Counted from the stretch's first letter, positions 7,477-16,702 are shown. The stretch: DNA of 64,000 nt from Gracilibacillus dipsosauri (GCF_003176895.1 NZ_QGTD01000018.1:192383-256382), one strand, 5' to 3'. Notes: generated by a model from the sequence alone, not told the origin. Numbers and translations are program-made.

Positions 7477-8790
7477 ATGGTAGATGGTAGAGGTGAAAAA
7501 TTAGATGCTCAATCTGACAGTTTACAAGGTTATATTCATTCTAAAGAACAACAACAGTTATATAAGAAAACATTAATTGTTGTCATTATATCTCAAATTT
7601 TTGGAGGAGCGGGACTTGCGGCGGGTATAACAGTTGGAGCTTTATTAGCACAGGATATGTTGGGAACAGATAGTGTAACTGGACTTCCTACGGCTGTATT
7701 TACCTTTGGATCGGCAGGGGCTGCGTTACTTGTTGGGCGAATATCCCAGCGATTTGGACGTCGTTCTGGCCTCGCATCAGGCTTCTTAGCAGGAGGGATT
7801 GGTGCAATAGGTGTTGTTATTTCAGCAATAATGAATAATGTATTCCTTTTATTTATTTCCCTACTTATTTACGGATCTGGATCGGCAACCAATTTACAAG
7901 CACGCTACGCTGGAACGGACCTAGCCACTTCTACTCAACGAGCAAAAGCGATTAGTATGGCTTTGTTTTCCACCACTTTTGGTGCTATTGCGGGACCGAA
8001 TTTGGTCGATGTTATGGGAAAATTTGCGATGGCAGTCGGTATTCCTGCATTAGCTGGTCCGTTTATATTAGCGGCGGTAGCGTATATACTGGCAGGTATT
8101 GTTTTGTTTATTTTTCTTCGTCCTGATCCTTTTATCGTTGCAAAAGCAATATCTGACAATCAAAGAGAAAAAAATCAACATGTCGAAGAAAATAGTCCGA
8201 ATTTGGTTTCGACAGACAGACGAGGTGTTTTAGCTGGAGCTACTGTGATGGTGTTAACACAATTCGTTATGATAGCAATTATGACAATGACACCAATCTA
8301 TATGGGCAACAACGGTTATTCTTTAAATGCTGTAGGGGTCGTGATTGGATTACACATTGCTGGAATGTATTTCCCTTCTTTTATCACTGGTGTACTTGTA
8401 GATAAAATTGGACGTACTACTATGGCTTTCGCATCCATCGTTACATTACTTGCTGCAGGTGTATTAGCTGCCATTGGACCGACAGATTCACTCATTTCTA
8501 TCACTATCGCACTCGTGCTACTCGGTGTTGGCTGGAATTTTGGTTTGATTAGTGGTACGACCATCATAGTCGATTCTACCACTCCTTTTACTCGTGCTAA
8601 GACACAGGGTTCAGTAGATGTCTGGATTGCTTTCTCAGGAGCATTAGGAGGGGGGCTATCTGGGATAGTAGTAGCATATTCTAGTTACGCAACTCTCTCG
8701 ATTATTGGCTCAATGCTTTCATTATTCATTATTCCGGTCATTGTTTGGTCTGGCACTCATAAACAACGTCCAGAGAAGTCATCAACATAG
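7477..8790 (+). CDS. Major facilitator superfamily transporter
   Basis: Integral membrane transporter of 437 residues with about twelve hydrophobic segments. The loop after segment 2 carries the MFS signature-like stretch GRISQRFGRRSG, and a related motif (VDKIGRTTMAF) appears after segment 8, as expected for the two-fold repeat. I use the ATG at 7477, which follows GAGAGG; the open frame begins at a TTG at 7450 that lies upstream of this site. A hydrophilic stretch at residues 215-245 separates the halves. Placement after a MocR regulator suggests export of an amino-acid-like or drug-like compound, but nothing in the sequence fixes the substrate. Confidence 0.8.
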   Translation: MVDGRGEKLDAQSDSLQGYIHSKEQQQLYKKTLIVVIISQIFGGAGLAAGITVGALLAQDMLGTDSVTGLPTAVFTFGSAGAALLVGRISQRFGRRSGLASGFLAGGIGAIGVVISAIMNNVFLLFISLLIYGSGSATNLQARYAGTDLATSTQRAKAISMALFSTTFGAIAGPNLVDVMGKFAMAVGIPALAGPFILAAVAYILAGIVLFIFLRPDPFIVAKAISDNQREKNQHVEENSPNLVSTDRRGVLAGATVMVLTQFVMIAIMTMTPIYMGNNGYSLNAVGVVIGLHIAGMYFPSFITGVLVDKIGRTTMAFASIVTLLAAGVLAAIGPTDSLISITIALVLLGVGWNFGLISGTTIIVDSTTPFTRAKTQGSVDVWIAFSGALGGGLSGIVVAYSSYATLSIIGSMLSLFIIPVIVWSGTHKQRPEKSST

Positions 8791-8821
8791 AACTTGAACT
8801 TTTAGCCAAAAATCATCACTC

Positions 8822-8856
8822 AAGCCTTCATTCATGAATTCTCTGATGAAGGCTTT
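8822..8856. terminator. Terminator between MFS and acetyltransferase genes
   Basis: AAGCCTTCAT (8822-8831) pairs with ATGAAGGCTT (8846-8855) around a 14-base loop. It lies between convergent genes and could serve both strands. Confidence 0.7.
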
Positions 8857-8923
8857 CTATTCTTCTGAAATTCAAGCAAAACGATCACCATATACATCTG
8901 ATTTTCTTAAATATCTTTCCATT

Positions 8924-9493
8924 CTATTCTAAAATATCTTCTAATCTAGTTTTTACAGCTCTCCATTCACTGTCAATAATGCTGTAATAAACAGAATTAC
9001 GGTAGGTTCCATTGGCACGGACCATATGATTTCTTAGGATGCCTTCTTTCACTGCACCTAATTTTTCAATAGCCTTTTGTGATCGAATATTTTGTTCATC
9101 TGTTTTAAATTGTATTCGAATCAGATTCATGGTTTCAAAACAGTGCTTTAATAATAAATATTTACATTCGGTATTTGTATTTGTTCCCCAAACAGCGGGA
9201 CTATACCAGGTCCAACCGATTTCCAGGCTTTTATTTGTATTTGATATATTAAGAAAACGTGTAGATCCAATAATTTGTTTGTTATGGCTTAAGACAACAA
9301 AGGGAAATTCCTTTTTACTTTCTTTACCTTCTAATGCTTTTTCCACGAAGGACTGCATATCATTTATTGTTTGTACGTTTTTAGGTAAATGATTCCAAAC
9401 GTCTTGTTCTACTGCAATTTCATATAAACCTTGTACATGTTTTTTTTCCATTGGAACAATTTTTACTTTCTCACCAATTAGTTGATCAAACAT
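8924..9493 (-). CDS. GNAT-family N-acetyltransferase, RimJ/RimL type
   Basis: Soluble acetyl-CoA-dependent acetyltransferase of 189 residues. The family features are a beta strand with G-S-T-R-F (IIGSTRFLNI, residues 74-83), LEIGWTWYSP for the conserved strand 4, and the stretch N-I-R-S-Q-K-A-I-E-K-L-G-A that forms the pyrophosphate-binding helix region in RimJ/RimL relatives. The C-terminus (VKEGILRNHM, then YRNSVYYSII) is also typical. Relatives acetylate ribosomal protein N-termini or small amines. The ATG follows AGGAG. It is monocistronic on the minus strand, with lipoprotein genes further upstream. The specific substrate is unknown. Confidence 0.82.
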   Translation of the reverse strand: MFDQLIGEKVKIVPMEKKHVQGLYEIAVEQDVWNHLPKNVQTINDMQSFVEKALEGKESKKEFPFVVLSHNKQIIGSTRFLNISNTNKSLEIGWTWYSPAVWGTNTNTECKYLLLKHCFETMNLIRIQFKTDEQNIRSQKAIEKLGAVKEGILRNHMVRANGTYRNSVYYSIIDSEWRAVKTRLEDILE

Positions 9494-9560
9494 TTAATAG
9501 CTCCTATCTGTTTAACCATTTTACTTTCTGAGATTAAGTTAGTTTAATTAGGCTCGATCA

Positions 9561-9917
9561 TTACTCATTGACAAAAATCTTTTCCGCAGGCTCTTTGTCT
9601 TTTTCTTGAACCCAAACTTTAACATTGTCTCCTTTTGCTAACTCATCAAGATTATTTTTATAGCCCACTATCTGTGTCATTTCATCCACATATATTTCGT
9701 ACACAGGATATGAGGCTTCTGGATCTGTTGCAGGTGGAGTAATGAAAAGAGACGTCTCTTTCACATCTTCGATAATAAAATTTTGATAATCTGGATTGGA
9801 TTCTACTTGATGGTGAGTTTGTAGATTTAGAGTGGTATAGTTATTTTTATTTTCACTATTCTGATTGCAGCCAACTAGAGATATCAATAAGATTGAAAAT
9901 AGAACAATTTTACTCAA
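9561..9917 (-). CDS. Small lipoprotein, DUF3221-like
   Basis: A 118-residue secreted lipoprotein. The signal peptide ends in the lipobox LVGC with Cys17 as the lipid-attached residue. The mature part has a short linker rich in N and Q and then a small beta-barrel-like domain with strands such as YPVYEIYVDEMTQIVG and GDNVKVWVQE, resembling the OB-fold-like DUF3221 lipoproteins of Bacillus. The start is a TTG at 9917 preceded by AGGAGGGG. The next gene upstream on the same strand is a similar lipoprotein, so the pair looks like a local duplication that has diverged. The function is unknown. Confidence 0.65.
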   Translation of the reverse strand: MSKIVLFSILLISLVGCNQNSENKNNYTTLNLQTHHQVESNPDYQNFIIEDVKETSLFITPPATDPEASYPVYEIYVDEMTQIVGYKNNLDELAKGDNVKVWVQEKDKEPAEKIFVNE

Positions 9918-9951
9918 GGAAACCCCTCCTGTCTTCCGTCCCCACCTTATT

Positions 9952-10290
9952 TTAATTTATTATTACTACTTCAAATTTTAAATTATTCAAATCCAAGCTA
10001 TCTCCATCATCATTTTTGGTAGCATTAACTTTCACGCGTTGTCCTATCTCATAATCTTCTGGATTGGATACGCTTATCACATGTGATATAGAATTTTGTA
10101 CAATTTCAAAGGACTCTGATGGGGACACAGCTTCTTTGATTATCATTTCCCCATACACTTCCATATCCCCACTGTTCTCATCAATAAGAGTTATTGTCCC
10201 ATTAATAACCATTTCTTCTTTGTTTTGGGAGCAACCGATCAATAGGAATGTTAAGAGTGCGAAAAGAAAGATTACTTTATTTGTTGTCAT
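9952..10290 (-). CDS. Small lipoprotein, DUF3221-like
   Basis: A 112-residue lipoprotein with lipobox LLIGC (Cys20). The mature domain (VINGTITLID, MEVYGEMIIKEA, DYEIGQRVKVNATKN) reads as a compact beta barrel like that of its downstream neighbour, including the closing strand with G-Q-R-V-K-V matching G-D-N-V-K-V there. The ATG is preceded by AAAGGAG. Both are probably anchored on the outer face of the membrane. The function is unknown, and the family assignment is by pattern only. Confidence 0.65.
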   Translation of the reverse strand: MTTNKVIFLFALLTFLLIGCSQNKEEMVINGTITLIDENSGDMEVYGEMIIKEAVSPSESFEIVQNSISHVISVSNPEDYEIGQRVKVNATKNDDGDSLDLNNLKFEVVIIN

Positions 10291-10432
10291 CTAAATTCTC
10301 CTTTGATCTCAACCTAAAATTCGCTATAATCTTATAAAGATATCAAATATTATTTTAACATAAAATTCCATTATCATTCTCAAATAATAAGAATTCACCT
10401 ATCACCGGCACCCAAATAGAAAGATATTAATA

Positions 10433-10783
10433 TTACTCACCAATCTGTAACAAATATCTATTTTCCATTCCATCATATTCAACAATTAAGATGTCTCCTC
10501 TTTCTTCTGTTGTGTAGATTGTTGCACCATCTGGTAGCTTAGTTGCCGACCATTTCGATATTTCTCCAACTCTTTCCCCTTTTGTTAATTCCTTTTTTTC
10601 TATCCAACCTATACCTGTACGATAAACTTTTCCATTAAATTCAAAGAGATCAGCCTCTGGGTCTCGTTTTAACACTTGCTCCTTGCTTAAGATACCACCT
10701 TCCTTTTCCCCTGGACTTTGTATACAGCCTAATAAAGTGATGGGCACCATAAATAAAAGAAGAAAAGTCAAAAACAATCTCAT
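10433..10783 (-). CDS. Small lipoprotein of unknown function
   Basis: A 116-residue lipoprotein with lipobox TLLGC (Cys20) after a hydrophobic signal. The mature part holds the motifs DLFEFNGKVYRTGIGWI and TKGERVGEI, then KLPDGATIYTTEERGDILIVEYDG, a pattern seen in small Bacillus lipoproteins that carry a single beta-sandwich-like domain. The ATG has GGAGG eight bases upstream. The gene lies 29 bases downstream of a small membrane-protein gene on the same strand and is probably cotranscribed with it. No enzymatic motif is visible. Confidence 0.65.
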   Translation of the reverse strand: MRLFLTFLLLFMVPITLLGCIQSPGEKEGGILSKEQVLKRDPEADLFEFNGKVYRTGIGWIEKKELTKGERVGEISKWSATKLPDGATIYTTEERGDILIVEYDGMENRYLLQIGE

Positions 10784-10812
10784 GTAGAACCTCCAGTAGT
10801 GTTAATTCTTGA

Positions 10813-11043
10813 TTAAACTTCGCTTTCTTTTTTTTCTACATGTCTTTCGTAAGATTTTTCCCAAAGATTCTTTCTAGGTAATGCATCTGATATTCTCTTA
10901 TGAATATCATTCAGAATATAAAGTGCCCGAAATAGAGAACCAATAACAATTCCAAAGCTAAGGATGATTCCTATATAGGGTGGAATGAAAAATAACGAAA
11001 TTCCCAATATTGTGCACAAAAAAATTGATAGTAATAAATACAT
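10813..11043 (-). CDS. Small membrane protein, 76 residues
   Basis: Two hydrophobic segments (residues 1-20 and 23-42) are followed by a charged cytoplasmic tail rich in K, R and E. It has an ATG with GGAGG at good spacing. It heads a two-gene unit with the lipoprotein at 10433-10783. It is not recognised; it may be an accessory membrane factor. Confidence 0.6.
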   Translation of the reverse strand: MYLLLSIFLCTILGISLFFIPPYIGIILSFGIVIGSLFRALYILNDIHKRISDALPRKNLWEKSYERHVEKKESEV

Positions 11044-11204
11044 AATAGTTCCTCCAATAAAAGTAAAGTTACACCAAAAATCTCTAGTCGAATGGGCTGT
11101 TAAGCTACATCACTTTGAATGTTAAGCATATAACATTTTTGGTAATTTTTAAATAATTTCTGGGGAACGCTAAGAATGAATTTGATTAAAAGGAGGCAAT
11201 ATCT

Positions 11205-12050
11205 GTGGACAGTCAAATGAATTACGGTAGTGATTATAAGTACATTCCCGTTACTTCGGTTGGAAGTGGTATGGGGATGGAGGTTTTACCTGATATTTTT
11301 CATTACACGATACAAATAGTGAATATTTTCTTAGTAGGGAAGCCGGACACTAATGATTTTGTGCTCGTTGATGCGGGGATGCCAGGTTCAGCAGAAAAGA
11401 TTATCTCTGTAACAGAAGAACGGTTTGGTGCAAATAGTAGACCAAAGGCTATTATATTAACCCATGGTCATTTTGATCATGTTGGTGCCATTATAGAGTT
11501 AGTCGAACATTGGAAGGTTCCAGTCTATGCACACGAGAATGAGATTCCTTATTTAATTGGCCAAAAGAGTTATCCAGAACCAGACCCAACTGTTGAAGGG
11601 GGAATGGTTGCTAAAATGTCTCCATTCTTTCCTAATGAAGCCATTAACTTAGGGAAGAATGTAATGCCATTACCTACTGATGGATCTATACCATCTATGC
11701 CAGAATTCAAATGGATCCATACTCCTGGTCATTCACCTGGTCATGTTTCCTTTTTTAGGGAAAGTGATAGGGTCTTGATTGCAGGAGATGCATTTATTAC
11801 GGTAAAACAAGAAAATCTTTTTAAGGTCTTAACACAAGATAAAGAAATTAGTGGTCCACCAAGATATTTAACAACAGATTGGAAAGCAGCCAAGGAATCT
11901 GTTCACAAATTAGCTTCTCTAAAACCAACGATAGCCCTTACTGGTCATGGATCAGCACTTTCCGGCGAATTACTAACAGAGAGTTTAGATAAATTGGATA
12001 AGAACTTTGATAAAATTGCGAAACCAGATTATGGAAAGTATATTAACTAA
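11205..12050 (+). CDS. Metallo-beta-lactamase-fold hydrolase
   Basis: Cytoplasmic metal-dependent hydrolase of 281 residues. The metal-binding motif THGHFDH is at residues 86-92. The later ligands appear as the histidine in HTPGHSPGH, the aspartate in IAGDAF and the histidine in LTGHGSAL. The start is a GTG six bases after AAAGGAGG. No signal peptide is present. The order of motifs is that of glyoxalase II and general MBL hydrolases rather than true beta-lactamases. It stands alone and is convergent with the mannan regulator, with a strong shared terminator. The substrate is unknown; thioester or lactone hydrolysis would be typical. Confidence 0.8.
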   Translation: MDSQMNYGSDYKYIPVTSVGSGMGMEVLPDIFHYTIQIVNIFLVGKPDTNDFVLVDAGMPGSAEKIISVTEERFGANSRPKAIILTHGHFDHVGAIIELVEHWKVPVYAHENEIPYLIGQKSYPEPDPTVEGGMVAKMSPFFPNEAINLGKNVMPLPTDGSIPSMPEFKWIHTPGHSPGHVSFFRESDRVLIAGDAFITVKQENLFKVLTQDKEISGPPRYLTTDWKAAKESVHKLASLKPTIALTGHGSALSGELLTESLDKLDKNFDKIAKPDYGKYIN

Positions 12051-12109
12051 GAGATATCTTTTTTAGATTAGAGGGAATTACTGCAACAGGTATTAATTAA
12101 GCAATTTGG

Positions 12110-12146
12110 CACCACTCTCTAATTGTGAATAGATTAGAGAGTGGTG
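12110..12146. terminator. Strong bidirectional terminator
   Basis: CACCACTCTCTAAT (12110-12123) pairs perfectly with ATTAGAGAGTGGTG (12133-12146) around a nine-base loop. It separates the convergent hydrolase and GntR-LacI genes. Confidence 0.8.
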
Positions 12147-12157
12147 GTTCCTTTAAT

Positions 12158-13258
12158 CTACTTGTCAATTGCTTTCGTCGTTATCCCTTTTATTAAAGTA
12201 GCGTCTATATAGTCATTTTCAATTTTCCTATTTCTATTAACCATATCGATCAGTCGTTTAGTTGTCATCTTGCCTAATTTTTGTTCATTTTGTTTTAAAT
12301 GAGTGAAGTTGCTTTCCATGTCACTGAATGGCGTACTGTCAAAGCAGATAATCGATATGTCATTTGGGACTTGCAAATACAACTCCTCCACAGCTTTCTT
12401 AGCAAGTAAAGCAATATTATATTCTAGAGCGAAAATGGCAGTAATTTTTGGATGGCTTTGAATGTGATGTTTTATTCTTTCCACATCTTCGGATTTCGCT
12501 GAAAGTGGATAGGGGAGAGTGCTGTGGATTTCCGAGTACCATAATTGTCTGTCCACAATCAGATTATTTTCTGCGTAAGCTTGAACAATTCCGGTTATTC
12601 GGTCTTCAATAGAAGTAGTCTTATAATTAGAGGGCATGAGAATCGCAATGTGTTCATGCCCTAGTTGAAATAGGTAATTAACTCCCATTTGAGCTGCTGC
12701 TTCGTTATCTGTTGAGACAGTTGTGACACCGATCCCTTTAATAGACCTGTCAATAAGAACAAGTGGAAATTTATTGACAACCATCTTTAATATTTCGGAA
12801 TTGTAATGCTCAGAATGTGCAGGTGCTATGGCAATGCCATCAACACCTAGCTCTCTTAATTCTTGAATTATTCTTTTTTCGTTTTCAGGAATACCTAAAG
12901 AAACTCTAAGAATAAAGTTGTGTGATTCCTCAGGTCCTTGCAATAGGGAGGTAACTAATTCATTACCAAAACTTGCATCAAGACTTGTCATAATTAGTCC
13001 AAACAAAGGTTTTTTGCTTGGTTTTTTATGATCAGGAGAATGTTTGTCTTTATCTGAAACAAAGGTACCTTTCCCACGTTGTCGATAAACTAAACCCTCT
13101 ATCATCAGTTTTTCAATTGCTTTTTTACTTGTAATTCTGCTTACTTGAAACTGCTCTGCTAGATCTTTTTCAGATGGAATTCGGTCTCCTGGTTTGAATT
13201 TTCCATTTATTATATCATGTTTTATGGAACGATATACTTGCTGATAAAGTGCAGTCAT
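12158..13258 (-). CDS. GntR-LacI hybrid transcriptional regulator (AraR-like architecture)
   Basis: A 366-residue sugar-responsive repressor. Residues 1-70 are a GntR winged helix (SIKHDIINGKFKPGDRIPSE, then LAEQFQVSRITSKKAIEKL). From residue 84 a periplasmic-binding-like sensor of the LacI type follows, with family marks such as VDGIAIAPA, PLVLIDR, VSTDNEAAA and DISIICFDS. AraR of Bacillus subtilis has the same domain pair. It is the last gene of a minus-strand unit with a sugar ABC importer, and it is a clear paralogue of the regulator at 17049-18206 (shared SRIT-KKA, SILDR-like and ISIICFDS segments). It probably controls this importer or the divergent mannan genes in response to a manno-oligosaccharide. 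That ligand is inferred from context. Confidence 0.85.
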   Translation of the reverse strand: MTALYQQVYRSIKHDIINGKFKPGDRIPSEKDLAEQFQVSRITSKKAIEKLMIEGLVYRQRGKGTFVSDKDKHSPDHKKPSKKPLFGLIMTSLDASFGNELVTSLLQGPEESHNFILRVSLGIPENEKRIIQELRELGVDGIAIAPAHSEHYNSEILKMVVNKFPLVLIDRSIKGIGVTTVSTDNEAAAQMGVNYLFQLGHEHIAILMPSNYKTTSIEDRITGIVQAYAENNLIVDRQLWYSEIHSTLPYPLSAKSEDVERIKHHIQSHPKITAIFALEYNIALLAKKAVEELYLQVPNDISIICFDSTPFSDMESNFTHLKQNEQKLGKMTTKRLIDMVNRNRKIENDYIDATLIKGITTKAIDK

Positions 13259-13315
13259 ACTTCAACTCCTTGATTATGTTTTTCGCTAAAATACATTTCA
13301 TTCTCTCCAATAACT

Positions 13316-14140
13316 TTATCCTTTCGTTGCACCGCCGAAACTAAAACCTTGTGACATGAATTTTTGTGAAAATAAATAAAGAATAACAGCTGGCATCGTA
13401 TAAACTAATGAAAATGCAGCTAGCTTTCCATATTCGACCATTCCATAAGTTCCGAAGAATTGATAAATGGTAACAGATGCTGGAAACTTATCGGGTGATT
13501 GAATTAAAATATAAGGTACAAAAAAGTTTCCCCAGCTCATCGAAAAGGTGAAAATTCCAACAGTACAAATTCCTGGAATCATTAAAGGGGCTACTACTTT
13601 TCTAAGACAGGTCCAAATAGAAGCTCCATCGACCCAAGCTGATTCCTCCAATTCTAGAGGGACAGCATCCATAAAGTTCTTTAGCATCCATATTCCATAG
13701 GGCAATCCAGAAGCTGTTAAAAACAACGTAGTAGCGACCAAGGAATCTTGTAAATTTAAGAACATAAATAATTGATAAACTGGCACCATAACAGCGGTAA
13801 TAGGTAATGAAGTCATGAATAAAATCGTCAGCATAAAAGGCTTTTTATATTTAAGTGCATATCGTGAAAGTGGGTATGCTGCGAGGCCCCCCACTGCAAC
13901 TACAAGAATAGATTGGCCTAGAGATATAAATAATCCAATAATAAAGGAACGAATAGTTGCTGGATCAGATAAAATAGCCGTAAAGTTATCTAGCGTAAAT
14001 TCAGAAGGTATCGTTAACGCCTGTTTTGCATTTGCATCAATGGAAGCAAGGATTACCCACAAAAGTGGTAAAATAAACAAAAAACCAATAAACGTCAATA
14101 CAATATAGGAGAGTTTTTTTTCTAATTTAAATCGATTCAC
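13316..14140 (-). CDS. Carbohydrate ABC transporter permease (MalG-like)
   Basis: Inner-membrane permease of 274 residues with six transmembrane segments. The EAA loop that docks the ATPase is ELEESAWVDGASIWTCLRKVVAPL, with the family core E-x-A-x-x-D-G-A. It starts 14 bases after its MalF-like partner, with an AGGAGG site. Together with the upstream permease and binding protein it forms one importer of the sugar ABC family (CUT1). No ATPase gene lies in the operon, so a shared MsmX-type ATPase elsewhere is likely, as is usual in Bacillaceae. The transported sugar is inferred to be a manno-oligosaccharide from the adjacent GH125 and GH76 genes. Confidence 0.85.
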   Translation of the reverse strand: MNRFKLEKKLSYIVLTFIGFLFILPLLWVILASIDANAKQALTIPSEFTLDNFTAILSDPATIRSFIIGLFISLGQSILVVAVGGLAAYPLSRYALKYKKPFMLTILFMTSLPITAVMVPVYQLFMFLNLQDSLVATTLFLTASGLPYGIWMLKNFMDAVPLELEESAWVDGASIWTCLRKVVAPLMIPGICTVGIFTFSMSWGNFFVPYILIQSPDKFPASVTIYQFFGTYGMVEYGKLAAFSLVYTMPAVILYLFSQKFMSQGFSFGGATKG

Positions 14141-14154
14141 AATTGACCTCCTTC

Positions 14155-15033
14155 CTATATTTGAACCTTCATTGAACGAATATAAAAAAGGCTAGCTATT
14201 ACTCCAATAAGTAACAGGACGAGTGATATGGCAGTACCATACCCAAGCTGGTAATTAACAAATGCCTGATTGTACATAAAGATTGGCAATGTCTGAGTTG
14301 ACGTTCCTGGTCCGCCTCCAGTCATTGCATAAATTAGAGTAAATACACCAAGTGTTTGCAAAGTAACTAGAATCATATTCGTTACAATCGAACCCTTCAC
14401 TGTTGGTAAAATAATTCGGATTAGTATTTGTAATTTGGATGCTCCATCAATCATAGCTGCCTCTTCAATGGTTTTAGGTACATCGTCAAGCGATGCTTGG
14501 AAAACTAACATAGAAAAAGCAGTTCCATGCCAAATATTTGCTACACATACACTTATAAGAGGGAAGGTGTACAACCAAGTGATCGTCTCAAGGCCAAAGG
14601 ATTGCAGGATGGCATTCAGTGTACCGCTATCGTTTAGAAAAGCAACCCAGCAGAATGCAACGACAATCTCTGGTGTTACCCATCCCGCAATGACGACAAT
14701 TCCAATAATTCTTCGGAATGTCGTGTTTTTTTCTTTCATTAAATATGCCAGCAAAAATCCTAGAACCTGCTGTCCAATTATGGCAGAGATAAACAAAAAT
14801 AGAATGGTCTTCGTTACACTGATTCGAAAATTAGGATCCTGAAACATTTCGATGAAGTTATCAAAGCCGACGAATGCCATTTGTTGTGCTTGTGCCCCTG
14901 TTAGGGCTAGGTCAGTGAATGAAAAATAGAAGGTTAATAATATTGGTCCGATAAAGAATATTAATAGAAGTATCCATGATGGTAATAAAAAAAATATCGA
15001 TCTTAATGTAATCGCCCTTGACGCAGTATTCAC
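14155..15033 (-). CDS. Carbohydrate ABC transporter permease (MalF-like)
   Basis: Permease of 292 residues with six membrane segments. The EAA motif reads TIEEAAMIDGASKLQILIRI. The C-terminal part (MTGGGPGTSTQTLPIFMYNQAF) matches the periplasmic loop seen in CUT1 MalF-like subunits. It lies 265 bases downstream of its binding-protein gene. That gap has a possible attenuator hairpin, which would lower permease output relative to the binding protein. The ribosome site is GAGGTGA. It is part of the minus-strand unit that ends with a GntR-LacI regulator. Confidence 0.85.
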   Translation of the reverse strand: MNTASRAITLRSIFFLLPSWILLLIFFIGPILLTFYFSFTDLALTGAQAQQMAFVGFDNFIEMFQDPNFRISVTKTILFLFISAIIGQQVLGFLLAYLMKEKNTTFRRIIGIVVIAGWVTPEIVVAFCWVAFLNDSGTLNAILQSFGLETITWLYTFPLISVCVANIWHGTAFSMLVFQASLDDVPKTIEEAAMIDGASKLQILIRIILPTVKGSIVTNMILVTLQTLGVFTLIYAMTGGGPGTSTQTLPIFMYNQAFVNYQLGYGTAISLVLLLIGVIASLFYIRSMKVQI

Positions 15034-15298
15034 AAGATCACCTCACATATAGAATTGTCTAGAAAGGCACTACCATGATGTATTCTTGCAATAGCTTACC
15101 ACCTGACAACTACAAGTGAACAAAGAGTAGAAACAATCAGCCATAAGGGCAATCTATCGCGGATCACATTTTGTTTATTTTTAGAAGAGTAGTAGTATAG
15201 TAAAAAATGTAAGCAAAGACTTGGAAGCTTACGATTATCCAAGCTAGTTGAAATCATTTAGAGGCAAATGGAAAATTATATCTGATCTTAGGAATGAA
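15034..15298 (-). other. Intercistronic region with possible attenuator
   Basis: A 265-base non-coding gap between the binding-protein and permease genes. On the minus strand GTAAGC (15232-15227) pairs with GCTTAC (15214-15209) and is followed directly by ATTTTTTAC, a weak terminator. An alternative pairing CTTGG / CCAAG overlaps the first and would exclude it. The rest shows no open reading frame with a start signal. Confidence 0.45.
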
Positions 15299-16702
15299 TT
15301 ATTTTTCCATAATCTTATCAGCACCAACGATTTCAGTAACTTGAACTTTATACTGTTCTGCTGCTTCTTCAGGAGAAATGGCATCTGTCACTACTTGTTC
15401 TACCAATGATTGAATGACAGTAGAAACATTTGGATATTTATCAACAGCAGGTCGAAAGTTGGTATTTTCTAGGAAAGAGGTTGCTTCTTCAAAAAACGGT
15501 AATTCTTGATATTTAGGATTTTCGGCTACCTCTTTGTATGGTGAAATATTACGATCATTTAGCTGTAATTCCAAATTCATTTCTGGAGTAGATGCCATTT
15601 TAATAAACTCCCATGCCAAATCCTTATTGTCTGATTTTGCCGGAATAGATAACGCCCAGCCACCAGACATCGAAGTAGTTCCAGGATCATTCCCGTCTTG
15701 AGTAGGCATCGCGGCAAAACCTAATTTATCTTCAAATTCTGGCCATGGTGCAGAACCATTTTCGTGCCAGTTACCTGTTTGCCACATACCGTCCAGGCCA
15801 ATTGCCAGTTTTCCCTCTGGCATTAGTTGCTGGTAGGCAATACTACTACCTTGGCCATTAAGAACTTGTGATAAATTAGGTCCAAGCCCCTCTTCATAAA
15901 TGGTATCTATAAATTTAAAGGCATCGACTAATCCATCACTCTTGACAATCCATTTTTCCTCTTCATAATCATATAGCGGATCATCTGTTCCGTATAAAAG
16001 CATCTCAAATGTCTGCATCGAGGTGGCTTCTCCAGTAGCTTTACCAGAATTCATCCACATCGGTACAACATCATCCCCGAATGTTTCTTTGACAGCCTTT
16101 GCCGCGTTAATAATGTCATCCCAGTTTTTTGGTTCCCATGGAACGGACACGCCAGCGTCTGCTAATAATTCCTTGTTATACCAGAGTCCTCTAGTGTCTG
16201 TATTATAGGGGACACCATAAATATTTCCATCCTCCGCTATAACACCTTTTTTGACTGTGTCGGTAACTTTATCCCAGCCATCCCATGACTCAATGCGATC
16301 ATCAAGTGCTTCAAGATAGCCAGCACTGGCATCGGAATTGACCATAAAAGTGTCTTCGGTAACAATATCTGGAGCTGTATCCTCTGACTGAAGCAATAAT
16401 GCAACCTTAGCAAAATAATCGCCTTCACTAACTTCTAAAGGAGATAATTGAACATTTACCTCTGGATTTTCTTCATTGAATTTAGGGATAACCATATCAT
16501 TTAACCAATTTATTAAACCTTGGTTGGTACTTCCACCAGATCGGAAGGTTATAGTGAGTTCATTATTTTTCGCTTTTTTGGGATCATTTTCCTTATCAGT
16601 AGAACCAGCATCGGAATCACTATTTGAACAAGCTGCTGTAAAAAGAATAAGCAGAATAAGTAATCCTGCTAACAACACTTTTTTTCCAATGTTTCTATCC
16701 AT
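15299..16702 (-). CDS. Extracellular sugar-binding lipoprotein (ABC importer)
   Basis: Solute-binding protein of 467 residues, lipid-anchored through Cys25 of the lipobox FTAAC. A linker rich in D, S, N and K follows, then a type-1 sugar-binding fold (LTITFRSGG, VNVQLSPLEVSEGDYFAKVALLLQ, the hinge region YGVPYNTDTRGLWYNKELL, and GGWALSIPA). These marks fit the CUT1 binding-protein family. It is the first gene of the minus-strand importer, with its own promoter and a cre-like box. It is paired with, but clearly distinct from, the binding protein at 19689-20978, suggesting that the two importers take different manno-oligosaccharides or different linkage types. Confidence 0.85.
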   Translation of the reverse strand: MDRNIGKKVLLAGLLILLILFTAACSNSDSDAGSTDKENDPKKAKNNELTITFRSGGSTNQGLINWLNDMVIPKFNEENPEVNVQLSPLEVSEGDYFAKVALLLQSEDTAPDIVTEDTFMVNSDASAGYLEALDDRIESWDGWDKVTDTVKKGVIAEDGNIYGVPYNTDTRGLWYNKELLADAGVSVPWEPKNWDDIINAAKAVKETFGDDVVPMWMNSGKATGEATSMQTFEMLLYGTDDPLYDYEEEKWIVKSDGLVDAFKFIDTIYEEGLGPNLSQVLNGQGSSIAYQQLMPEGKLAIGLDGMWQTGNWHENGSAPWPEFEDKLGFAAMPTQDGNDPGTTSMSGGWALSIPAKSDNKDLAWEFIKMASTPEMNLELQLNDRNISPYKEVAENPKYQELPFFEEATSFLENTNFRPAVDKYPNVSTVIQSLVEQVVTDAISPEEAAEQYKVQVTEIVGADKIMEK

